In this document: piece by piece, positions 24,578 to 31,301 of the stretch
Position numbering within the stretch: position 1 is the first letter of the stretch
Layout: every line of letters begins with the position of its first letter
Assembly (NCBI RefSeq): GCF_016612545.1
Contig: NZ_JAENRY010000153.1
Span: 1-37,183 of the forward strand
DNA from: Streptomyces sp. MBT65
GTDB taxonomy: Bacteria > Actinomycetota > Actinomycetes > Streptomycetales > Streptomycetaceae
Length of the DNA: 37,183 nt
Reading direction: 5' to 3'
The notes under the pieces: generated by a model
What the model was told of the DNA's origin: nothing
Databases searched by the model: none
What the model saw: the letters and a program-made list of their open reading frames with translations, nothing else
Program-made: the position numbers and the translations under genes

Positions 24578-25677
24578 GACGAACCGTGCGGGCCGGAATC
24601 ATCAGACAACCCGGAATCATCGGAAACCCCGGAATCGTCAGAAACCCCGGGCTCGCGATAGTGGTGATAGGCGTGATGCGCCCCGAACCCCATCCCGGTG
24701 TACAGCGCCCGCGCCCCCACGTTGTCCGCCTCGACCTGCAACCACGCGGCCGACGCCCCCTCGTCCAGCGCCCGCGAGGCCAACGCGGCCATGACGAGCG
24801 AGGCCAGCCCCCGCCGCCGTAGCGCCGGATCGACCTCGACGGCGCCGAAGCCGGCCCATCGCCCGTCGACGACACACCGCCCGATCGCCGCGGGAGCCGA
24901 ATCCCGGTCCTCACCGGGCACGGTCGCGAACCACACCGAAGGACCTCCCCCACTCCCGGCTTCGCTCGAGCGGGGGGACCCCCGTCCCAGCACCTTCAGA
25001 GCCACCTCGCTCACCCCCTTGCGCTGATAGCGGGCCAGCCACGCCTCGTCGGCCGTCCGGGACAGGACGACCCCGGACGCGTCGGCCCGGTCGGCGATCG
25101 GGGCGAGCGCCCCGACCCACAGCTCGGCGGTCACCTCACGGGTCCAGCCGCGCTGTTCCAACTCGGCGCAGAGCAGCTCCTGGGTGCCCTCGGCGCCGGT
25201 CGCGGTCTGGATGTACGCGGGCAGGCCGCGGTCGCCGTACCACCGTCGTACGGCGGTGAGGGCCGCGTCGAGGGGCAGGCCGGGATCGCCGAGCGGCAGC
25301 GCGGAGTTGGCGCGCCGGGTGAAGCCGGCGGCGGCGCGCAGCTCCCACTCGCCGAGCCGCTCGCTCTCCACCGGCTGCCAGCCACGCGCGGCCACCTGGG
25401 CCAACTCCCCGTATGTGGCGGAAGGTCCCCTGCGACGGGCCGGAGCGGCCGGTACGACCTTGCCCGCCACCAGCGAGGATTCCGAAATACGGACGGACTC
25501 CCCACCCTTCCGTGTGATCGTCAGCACACCGCTGTCCCATGATGTGAGAACACCCACCGTGTCGGTGAACTTCTCCGTCGTGTCTTCAGCATCTGTCAAG
25601 CGCCTGACAGACACTCGTTTGCCCACGTCAGCAGCGGTGATCCGGACCTCAAGACGTCCAGCCGCAGAGATTTCCAC
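24574..25677 (-). CDS. GNAT family N-acetyltransferase (Rv0428c-like) with N-terminal beta domain
   Basis: This is a 367-aa protein. Residues 1-75 form a small beta-rich domain (LEVRITAADVGKRVSVRRL, then DSGVLTITRKGGESVRI). A middle segment starts with a GWQPVESERLGEWELRAA motif. The C-terminal GNAT fold (about 190-340) has the acetyl-CoA loop VEVDPALRRRGLASLVM and LQVEADNVGARALYTGMGF. The GTG at 25677 has AGGAGGGG 11 bases upstream. Two oddities stand out. A palindromic repeat sequence sits in frame (24943-24985), adding about RGSPRSSEAGSGGG. The C-terminus is three SDDSG repeats. The target is unknown; the family acetylates small molecules or proteins. Confidence 0.88.
   Translation of the reverse strand: MEISAAGRLEVRITAADVGKRVSVRRLTDAEDTTEKFTDTVGVLTSWDSGVLTITRKGGESVRISESSLVAGKVVPAAPARRRGPSATYGELAQVAARGWQPVESERLGEWELRAAAGFTRRANSALPLGDPGLPLDAALTAVRRWYGDRGLPAYIQTATGAEGTQELLCAELEQRGWTREVTAELWVGALAPIADRADASGVVLSRTADEAWLARYQRKGVSEVALKVLGRGSPRSSEAGSGGGPSVWFATVPGEDRDSAPAAIGRCVVDGRWAGFGAVEVDPALRRRGLASLVMAALASRALDEGASAAWLQVEADNVGARALYTGMGFGAHHAYHHYREPGVSDDSGVSDDSGLSDDSGPHGSS
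24594..24647 (-). repeat. three tandem 18-bp repeats encoding the acetyltransferase tail
   Basis: Units at 24594, 24612 and 24630 are cggaatcatcagacaacc, cggaatcatcggaaaccc and cggaatcgtcagaaaccc. On the minus strand they encode repeated (V/L)SDDSG-type hexapeptides after HHYREPG. Confidence 0.85.
24943..24985. mobile_element. Streptomyces-type palindromic repeat unit inside the acetyltransferase coding sequence
   Basis: The stretch reads acctcccccactcccggc, ttcgctcgagcg, gggggacccccgt. It has C-tract and G-tract arms around the CGCTCGAGCG palindrome. From memory, nearly identical elements are scattered between genes in many Streptomyces genomes. Here it is within an open frame and adds about 14 Gly/Ser/Arg residues. 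Identity as a mobile repeat is from recall, not a search. Confidence 0.6.
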
Positions 25678-25817
25678 AGGTCAGTTCACCCCTCCTGTAT
25701 GGATCACGCCCCGGAACGGAGATACTAGGTGCGGGCATGGACGACGCCGCGCTCCAGCGCGCCTGGCGGCGGAGCCTACGGAGGCCCGCCAGCGCCCTAT
25801 CGAGGAGGAACGACAGC
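25678..25817. promoter_or_regulatory. divergent region and 5' leader of the ferredoxin gene
   Basis: For the ferredoxin side, TACTAG (25723-25728) is a possible -10. An ATG at 25737 falls near the predicted start site and is in frame with the ferredoxin, 27 codons upstream of its ribosome-site start. For the other strand AGGAGGGG is the acetyltransferase ribosome site. Confidence 0.4.
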
Positions 25818-26144
25818 GTGACCTACGTCATCGCGCAGCCTTGTGTCGACGTCAAGGACAAGGCGTGCATCGAGGAGTGCCCGGTCGACTGCATTTACGA
25901 GGGCTCCCGGTCCTTGTACATCCACCCGGACGAATGCGTCGACTGCGGAGCCTGTGAGCCGGTGTGCCCGGTCGAGGCGATCTTCTACGAGGACGACACT
26001 CCCGAGGAGTGGAAGGACTACTACAAGGCGAACGTCGAGTTCTTCGACGAGCTCGGCTCCCCGGGCGGCGCCAGCAAGCTGGGCCTGATCGAGCGCGACC
26101 ACCCCTTCGTCGCCGCGCTGCCGCCGCAGAACCAGGGCGAGTAA
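25818..26144 (+). CDS. fdxA: seven-iron ferredoxin (3Fe-4S / 4Fe-4S)
   Basis: This is a 108-aa acidic electron carrier. Cys9, Cys17 and Cys50 would hold the 3Fe-4S cluster, and Cys21, Cys40, Cys43 and Cys46 the 4Fe-4S cluster, the arrangement known for Azotobacter-type 7Fe ferredoxins and mycobacterial FdxA/FdxC. The C-terminal extension (KANVEFFDELGSPGGASKLG) is typical of actinobacterial members. GTG at 25818 lies 10 bases after GAGGAGG; an in-frame ATG at 25737 could give a longer form. It directly precedes dapC, an arrangement also seen in mycobacteria (Rv1177-Rv1178). A large hairpin separates the two genes. The redox partner is not evident. Confidence 0.95.
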   Translation: MTYVIAQPCVDVKDKACIEECPVDCIYEGSRSLYIHPDECVDCGACEPVCPVEAIFYEDDTPEEWKDYYKANVEFFDELGSPGGASKLGLIERDHPFVAALPPQNQGE

Positions 26145-26169
26145 GAGCGGCCCGCACAGACGCGCGCGC

Positions 26170-26222
26170 CGCCTCGGTCCCGTACGGCCAGATCGCACCG
26201 GTCGCCGTACGGGGCCGAGGCG
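26170..26222 (+). terminator. large hairpin between ferredoxin and dapC
   Basis: A 19-bp stem (26170-26188 with 26204-26222, one G-T wobble) has a 15-base loop and is followed by TTT. It lies 25 bases after the ferredoxin stop and 34 before dapC. It could fully or partly terminate transcription, allowing different levels of the two genes. Confidence 0.75.
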
Positions 26223-26256
26223 TTTGCCGTATCCGAAGAAAAGTGAGCGAGTAACC

Positions 26257-27351
26257 GTGTCCGTAGTCACCGACCGCCTGCCCACCTTCCCCTGGGACAA
26301 GCTGGAGCCGTACAAGAAGACGGCGACGGCGCACCCGGACGGCATCGTCGACCTGTCGGTCGGCACCCCGGTGGACCCGGTCCCCGACCTGATCCAGAAG
26401 GCCCTGATCGACGCGGCCGACTCGCCCGGCTATCCGACGGTCTGGGGCACCCCGGCCCTGCGCGACGCGCTCACCGGCTGGGTCGAGCGCCGCCTCGGCG
26501 CCCGGGACGTCACCCACCGCCACGTCCTGCCGATCGTCGGCTCCAAGGAACTCGTCGCCTGGCTCCCCACCCAACTGGGCCTGGGCCCCGGCGACCGGGT
26601 CGCCTACCCCCGCCTGGCCTACCCGACGTACGAGGTGGGCGCCCGTCTGGCCCGAGCCGAGTACGAGGTCTACGACGACCCGACCACCCTGGACCCCGAG
26701 GGCCTGAAGCTCCTCTGGCTCAACTCGCCCTCGAACCCGACCGGCAGGGTGCTGGGCAAGGACGAGCTGACCCGGATCGTCGCCTGGGCGCGCGAGCACG
26801 GCATCCTCGTCTTCTCCGACGAGTGCTACCTCGAACTGGGCTGGGAGGCCGACCCGGTCTCGGTCCTGCACCCGGACGTCAACGGCGGTTCCTACGACGG
26901 GCTCGTCGCGGTCCACTCCCTCTCCAAGCGCTCGAACCTCGCGGGCTACCGCGCGGCCTTCCTGGCCGGCGACCCGGCGGTCCTGGCGCCCCTCCTGGAG
27001 ATCCGCAAGCACGGCGGCATGATGACCTCGGCCCCGACCCAGGCGGCGGTGGTGGCGGCCCTGGCCGACGACACCCACGTCCAGGAGCAGCGCGAGCGCT
27101 ATCAAGCCCGCCGCACCCTCCTGCGCGAGGCCCTGCTGAAGCACGGCTTCCGCATCGAACACAGCGAGGCCAGCCTCTACTTGTGGGCGACGAGGCACGA
27201 GTCCTGCTGGGACACGGTGGCCCACCTCGCCGACTTGGGCATTCTGGTGGCGCCGGGCGACTTCTACGGAGAAGCCGGCGAGAACTTCGTACGAGTGGCT
27301 CTGACGGCTACGGACGAGCGAGTACGCGCAGCTGTGAACAGGCTGGGCTGA
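26257..27351 (+). CDS. dapC: succinyldiaminopimelate transaminase (DapC)
   Basis: This is a PLP-dependent class-I/II aminotransferase (364 aa). It would convert N-succinyl-2-amino-6-oxopimelate to N-succinyl-LL-diaminopimelate in lysine and peptidoglycan synthesis, and dapE for the next step lies 3 kb downstream. The Schiff-base lysine is Lys224 in HSLSKRSNLAGYR. Also visible are LNSPSNPTGRVL, FSDECYLELGW and the C-terminal FYGEAGENFVRVALT. MSVVTDRLPTFPWDKLEPYKK is the family N-terminus; the frame extends 11 codons upstream but GTG at 26257 fits best. The actinobacterial DapC subfamily can overlap with glutamate-prephenate aminotransferases, so specificity is inferred. Confidence 0.9.
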   Translation: MSVVTDRLPTFPWDKLEPYKKTATAHPDGIVDLSVGTPVDPVPDLIQKALIDAADSPGYPTVWGTPALRDALTGWVERRLGARDVTHRHVLPIVGSKELVAWLPTQLGLGPGDRVAYPRLAYPTYEVGARLARAEYEVYDDPTTLDPEGLKLLWLNSPSNPTGRVLGKDELTRIVAWAREHGILVFSDECYLELGWEADPVSVLHPDVNGGSYDGLVAVHSLSKRSNLAGYRAAFLAGDPAVLAPLLEIRKHGGMMTSAPTQAAVVAALADDTHVQEQRERYQARRTLLREALLKHGFRIEHSEASLYLWATRHESCWDTVAHLADLGILVAPGDFYGEAGENFVRVALTATDERVRAAVNRLG

Positions 27352-27369
27352 AGGTTCTCGACGACGCGG

Positions 27370-27402
27370 AAAGGGGCCCAGGGAAACACCCTGGACCCCT
27401 TT
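27370..27402. terminator. terminator after dapC
   Basis: A 14-bp stem (27370-27383 with 27389-27402) has one C-A mismatch and a 5-base loop, and ends in TTTG. It lies between the convergent dapC and 150-aa protein genes. Confidence 0.8.
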
Positions 27403-27416
27403 GTGCACAGGCCCGC

Positions 27417-27869
27417 TTAACCGAGCGGCAGCCCCTTCAACGGCAGTTCCTGAGCCGTGGGCAGCCCGCCCTTGGTCACCGCGTCGGTCGGCAGCCCGCC
27501 ACCCGCGGTCGCCGTCTTCGCGGTCTCACCCAGCAGCCCACCGGCCTGCCCCGCCGTGTCCCCGGCGACATTCTGCGCGGCCGGAGCCACCGTCTTGGCA
27601 ACCTTCCCGCCGGTCTTGCCTGCGGCCGGCACCGCCTTCTCCAGCGTCTGGCCACCGGACTTGCCGGCGACCCCCGTGACGTTCTGGCTCGCGCCGTCGA
27701 CCGTGTTGCCGACGCTCGCCCCGTCCAGGGCGGTCAGTGCGCCCAGGTTCGGGGTGGCCGGCAGGGAGGGGGCCGCACTGGCGGAGCCGGCCGCACCGAC
27801 CCCGGCTGCCGCTCCCGCTGCGACGAGCAGCGCGGCACGGGCGATCCGGCGGGTCAGGGGGAGGGACAT
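27417..27869 (-). CDS. small secreted Ala/Gly-rich protein, function unknown
   Basis: This 150-aa precursor has a clear Sec signal: MSLPLTRRIAR, then ALLVAAGAAAGVGAAG, cleaved near ASA-APS (about residue 33). The mature part is low-complexity, rich in Ala, Gly, Thr and Val, with no Cys or recognisable domain. It ends in KGGLPTAQELPLKGLPLG, which echoes earlier GGLPTDAV. The ATG at 27869 has AGGAG 7 bases upstream. The leader is AT-rich for this genome and contains a good promoter (27970-27997). Similar Streptomyces proteins are often named ATP-binding protein, with no support in this sequence. Confidence 0.8.
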   Translation of the reverse strand: MSLPLTRRIARAALLVAAGAAAGVGAAGSASAAPSLPATPNLGALTALDGASVGNTVDGASQNVTGVAGKSGGQTLEKAVPAAGKTGGKVAKTVAPAAQNVAGDTAGQAGGLLGETAKTATAGGGLPTDAVTKGGLPTAQELPLKGLPLG

Positions 27870-27969
27870 GATGCTCCTTGTGTTGATCTCCGGGCTCGGA
27901 CGCAGTGACTACCGCTCGAAGCGCGCGAAGGTTGCGGAGCGGCAACGTAAAGAGTTGGCAATGCGTCGC

Positions 27970-27997
27970 ATTATCAGCTACGGATAAAAACGGACAA
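27970..27997 (-). promoter_or_regulatory. candidate promoter of the small secreted protein gene
   Basis: On the minus strand TTGTCC (complement of 27992-27997), a 16-bp spacer and GATAAT with a preceding T lie in an unusually AT-rich patch (27945-28000). Predicted leader length is about 94 bases. Confidence 0.45.
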
Positions 27998-28141
27998 AGA
28001 GCGCCCGGTATGAAAGGCCGCTGAATGCCCGCAGCCCTTTGTTTCCAAGGACTTCGGCGCACATGAGGACAGCCGCGCGAAAACCCGCCCCCAACCGGCC
28101 CCGGATCGACCACGCATAACCCCTGCGGGTGAGGACCCGTA

Positions 28142-29152
28142 CTACTGCCCGACCTGCCGCTCGGTCACGATGCGGACCCCGCCGGAGGCCTTTGTGTCGG
28201 TCGAGTGCCACGGGTCGTCCGCGCTGCCGGCGGCCCACTCGCGGCCGGCGTACGACACGCGCTCGATGTGCAGCTCCGAGGAGTTGGCCACCGCCCAGTG
28301 CGCGAGCTGCCAGCCGGTCCGCGTGCTCCCGGACTTCACCGGCAGGGTCACCGTGCTGCTCCCGCCCGTCGCACTCGCGCCGGGCGTCGGCGTGGACTTG
28401 GTCCCGGACGCGGACTCGGACTTGGGCGCCGATTCGGCCTTGACCTTGTCCCCGGACGTCGAGCCCCCGGTCACCTCCGCGCCTGTCTCCTTCAACACCG
28501 TGCGCCCGAAGTCCCGTACCAGCGCGGCCCGTACGGCGTCCGGGCCGACGACCGTCTGTTTGCTGTCCGGGAGGCCCTGGCAGGTCAGCGTGGCGGCCGC
28601 CTGGCCCGTGAGGGCGGCGGACAGCAGCGTGGCCTCGGGCTCGTGCTTGGCGTACGCCTCCGGGTAGCCGCTGCGCTGCACGCGCTGGGCGGCGACGGTG
28701 AGGGGGAGCTTCTGGTAGTCGTCCACCTTGGCCAGGTGCTCGTAGAAGACACCCGCCGCGTACGTCGGGTCCAGGATCTCCTTCTTGGTGCCCCAGCCCT
28801 GCGAGGGCCGCTGCTGGAACAGCCCGAGCGAATCCAGGTCGCCGTGCTGGATGTTGACGAGCTGCGACTCCTGGAGGGCGGTGGCGAGCGCGATCGTGAC
28901 GGCCCGCTCCGGCATCCCGCGCCCGGTGCCGACGGCGGCGATCGTCGCCGCGTTCATCGTCTGCTCCTGCGAGAACTCGTACTTCTGGCCGTCGTCCTTG
29001 CCGGAGACCACCTTGCAACCGGGTCCGCCCCGGCCGCCGGTGACGTACTGGACGACCAGATAGCCCGCGACGGCGAGCAGCACGACGAAGGCCGAGAAGA
29101 AACGAAAGAGGCGGCCGCGTCGACGCTTCTGGGGGGTGGGGGACTGCAGCAT
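28142..29152 (-). CDS. membrane-anchored lysozyme-like / lytic transglycosylase-like protein
   Basis: This is a 336-aa protein. A basic N-terminus (KRRRGRLFR) and one helix (FFSAFVVLLAVAGYLVVQYV, residues about 18-37) place the remainder outside the cell. The segment ALATALQESQLVNIQHGDLDSLGLFQQRPSQGWGT, then ILDPTYAAGVFYEHL and VQRSGYPEAYAKHEP, matches a lysozyme-like actinobacterial module with a candidate catalytic Glu in LQES. A Ser/Thr/Pro/Lys linker (about 230-265) precedes a C-terminal domain ending RIVTERQVGQ. ATG at 29152 is chosen; the frame runs further upstream and GTG at 29158 is possible. Some databases call relatives heavy metal transporter, which the sequence does not support. 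It is divergent from dapE. Confidence 0.78.
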   Translation of the reverse strand: MLQSPTPQKRRRGRLFRFFSAFVVLLAVAGYLVVQYVTGGRGGPGCKVVSGKDDGQKYEFSQEQTMNAATIAAVGTGRGMPERAVTIALATALQESQLVNIQHGDLDSLGLFQQRPSQGWGTKKEILDPTYAAGVFYEHLAKVDDYQKLPLTVAAQRVQRSGYPEAYAKHEPEATLLSAALTGQAAATLTCQGLPDSKQTVVGPDAVRAALVRDFGRTVLKETGAEVTGGSTSGDKVKAESAPKSESASGTKSTPTPGASATGGSSTVTLPVKSGSTRTGWQLAHWAVANSSELHIERVSYAGREWAAGSADDPWHSTDTKASGGVRIVTERQVGQ

Positions 29153-29224
29153 CCCCACAAGGTACTGGAGGCTCCTGTCACCACTGCGCCGGGTGTGGAC
29201 AAACGGTGGAGAGGCCCTTCGCGT

Positions 29225-29230
29225 TAGGGT
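29225..29230 (+). promoter_or_regulatory. -10 element TAGGGT of an apparently leaderless dapE transcript
   Basis: TAGGGT ends 7 bases before the dapE ATG and there is no ribosome site, the same layout as at mshB. Confidence 0.5.
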
Positions 29231-29237
29231 CGACGCC

Positions 29238-30317
29238 ATGGCCGACACCCCGCTTGACCTCACACTGGACGCCGCACGGCTCACCGCGCAGCTCGTCGAC
29301 TTCCCCTCGGAGAGCGGCAGCGAGAAGCCCCTCGCGGACGCGATCGAGACCGCGCTGCGCGCCCTGCCGCACCTGAGGGTCGACCGGTACGGCAACAACG
29401 TCGTCGCGCGCACCAGCCTCGGACGCACCGAACGCGTCGTCCTGGCGGGCCACATCGACACGGTCCCGATCGCCGACAACGTCCCCTCGCGCCTCGACGA
29501 GAACGGCGTCCTGTGGGGCTGCGGCACCTGCGACATGAAGTCCGGAGTGGCGGTCCAACTCCGCATCGCGGCAACGGTGTTGACCCCCAACCGCGACCTG
29601 ACGTTCGTCTTCTACGACAACGAGGAGGTCGCCGCCCACCTCAACGGACTCAAGCATGTCTCCGAGGCCCATCCCGAGTGGCTGGAGGGCGACTTCGCGG
29701 TCCTCCTGGAGCCGACGGACGGTCAGGTCGAGGGCGGCTGCCAGGGCACGCTCAGGGTGTTCCTGAAGTTCAAGGGTGAACGAGCGCACTCCGCGCGCGC
29801 GTGGATGGGCTCCAACGCGATCCACGCGGCCTCGCGGGCGCTGGCCAGGCTCGCGGCGTACGAACCCCGCACGCCCGTGGTGGACGGCCTCCAGTTCCAC
29901 GAGGGCCTCAACGCGGTCCGCGTGGAAGGGGGAGTGGCCACGAACGTCATCCCCGACGCGTGCACCCTTGTTGTCAACTTCCGCTATGCGCCCGACCGCA
30001 GCGAGGAGGAGGCGGAGGCGTTCGTACGCGACTACTTCGCCGACTGCGGGGTCGACGAGTTCGTCGTCGACGACCACACCGGAGGGGCCCGCCCCGGCCT
30101 GACCCACCCGGCGGCCGCCGCCTTCATGGCGGCCGTCGGCGGCGAGGCCCGCCCCAAGTTCGGCTGGACCGACGTGGCCCGTTTCAGCGCGCTCGGCGTG
30201 CCCGCGGTGAACTACGGCCCGGGTGCCCAACTCCTCGCCCACAAGGTGGACGAGAGGGTCGAGGCGGCTCTCGTCCCCGAGGCGGAGCGGCGGCTGCGGG
30301 ACTGGCTCACCGCCTGA
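29238..30317 (+). CDS. dapE: succinyl-diaminopimelate desuccinylase (DapE)
   Basis: This is an M20-family zinc hydrolase (359 aa). It would release succinate from N-succinyl-LL-diaminopimelate, giving LL-DAP for lysine and the LL-DAP peptidoglycan of Streptomyces. Metal and catalytic residues are visible: His72 and Asp74 in GHIDTVP, Asp99 in CDMKSG, and the Glu129-Glu130 pair in YDNEEV. The dimerisation domain (about 180-290) contains the ERAHSARAWMGSNAIHAA segment. FGWTDVARF and AQLLAHKVDE give the late metal histidine. The ATG at 29238 appears leaderless. The mycobacterial counterpart also precedes a LOG-family gene. Confidence 0.95.
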   Translation: MADTPLDLTLDAARLTAQLVDFPSESGSEKPLADAIETALRALPHLRVDRYGNNVVARTSLGRTERVVLAGHIDTVPIADNVPSRLDENGVLWGCGTCDMKSGVAVQLRIAATVLTPNRDLTFVFYDNEEVAAHLNGLKHVSEAHPEWLEGDFAVLLEPTDGQVEGGCQGTLRVFLKFKGERAHSARAWMGSNAIHAASRALARLAAYEPRTPVVDGLQFHEGLNAVRVEGGVATNVIPDACTLVVNFRYAPDRSEEEAEAFVRDYFADCGVDEFVVDDHTGGARPGLTHPAAAAFMAAVGGEARPKFGWTDVARFSALGVPAVNYGPGAQLLAHKVDERVEAALVPEAERRLRDWLTA

Positions 30318-30394
30318 CATCCGTATGTCCCCCCTCCGTAACCCGCGTAGACCTACGCTGAGGTACGAAACACCTGCAAGTGGAGGGAGCGCAC

Positions 30395-31153
30395 ATGGCT
30401 ACAGGCAACCCCGAGGGCAAGCAGCAGCCACCGGAGGAGCAGCGCCTGGGACCGGTCCTCCGGCGGCGCGGCCAGGTGACCGCGAGCACGACCGACCAAC
30501 GCCTCCTGGACGCGGGCGGCCCCTCGGACTGGGTCCACACCGACCCGTGGCGCGTCCTGCGGATCCAGTCGGAGTTCATCGAGGGCTTCGGCACACTGGC
30601 CGAACTGCCGCCCGCGATCAGCGTGTTCGGCTCGGCCCGCACCAAGCCGGACTCACCGGAGTACGAAGCGGGCGTACGGCTCGGACACGCCCTCGTGGAG
30701 GCCGGGTGGGCCGTGATCACCGGCGGCGGCCCCGGCGCCATGGAGGCGGCCAACAAGGGCGCCCTGGAGGCCAAGGGGATCTCCGTCGGCCTCGGCATCG
30801 AGCTGCCCTTCGAGCAAGGGCTCAACGCCTACGTCGACATCGGCCTGAACTTCCGCTACTTCTTCGTCCGCAAGATGATGTTCGTCAAGTACGCCCAGGG
30901 CTTCGTGGTCCTCCCCGGCGGCCTCGGCACCCTCGACGAACTCTTCGAGGCCCTCACCCTGGTCCAGACCCAGAAGGTCACCCGCTTCCCGATCGTCCTC
31001 TTCGGCAGCGAGTACTGGGGCGGCCTCGTCGACTGGCTGAAGAACACACTGATCGCCCAGGGCAAGGCGTCGGAGAAGGACCTGCTGCTGTTCCACGTGA
31101 CGGACGACGTGGACGAGGCGGTCGCGTTGGTGTCGAAGGAAGCCGGCCGGTAA
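30395..31153 (+). CDS. LOG family protein (TIGR00730; lysine-decarboxylase-like Rossmann fold)
   Basis: This 252-aa protein probably acts as a nucleoside-5'-monophosphate phosphoribohydrolase, the reaction that releases free cytokinin-type adenines in LOG enzymes. Motifs are ITGGGPGAMEAANKGA (109-124), the RKMMFVKYAQGFVVLPGG segment and PGGLGTLDE (174-182), the LOG signature. A roughly 70-residue N-terminal extension (EEQRLGPVLRRRG, then DPWRVLRIQSEFIEGF) is characteristic of the actinobacterial subgroup. ATG at 30395 has GGAGGGAG 6 bases upstream. M. tuberculosis Rv1205, a proteasome-controlled LOG protein, occupies the equivalent place after dapE. Confidence 0.9.
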   Translation: MATGNPEGKQQPPEEQRLGPVLRRRGQVTASTTDQRLLDAGGPSDWVHTDPWRVLRIQSEFIEGFGTLAELPPAISVFGSARTKPDSPEYEAGVRLGHALVEAGWAVITGGGPGAMEAANKGALEAKGISVGLGIELPFEQGLNAYVDIGLNFRYFFVRKMMFVKYAQGFVVLPGGLGTLDELFEALTLVQTQKVTRFPIVLFGSEYWGGLVDWLKNTLIAQGKASEKDLLLFHVTDDVDEAVALVSKEAGR

Positions 31154-31178
31154 CTCATTCGAGTCCGCTCACCTTCAG

Positions 31179-31300
31179 CCCGTCCGGCGTTTGAGGACGA
31201 GGCCGTCCAGGCCGAAGGGGGTCTGGGGCGCAGCCCCAGCGGGGTCCAGGGGCAGAGCCCCTGGAGGATGGGACGGGTAGGGGCGGCGGGGGCGAGAAAA
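31179..31300. repeat. Streptomyces-type dispersed intergenic repeat with two terminator-like hairpins
   Basis: It starts gtccggcgtttgaggacga and ends in gggcggcgggggcgag. From memory this is one of the commonest intergenic repeats of Streptomyces. It contains a 7-bp hairpin (31223-31239) and a perfect 9-bp hairpin (31245-31265). It fills the space between the convergent LOG and folP genes and probably terminates both. Confidence 0.7.
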
Positions 31301-31301
31301 A

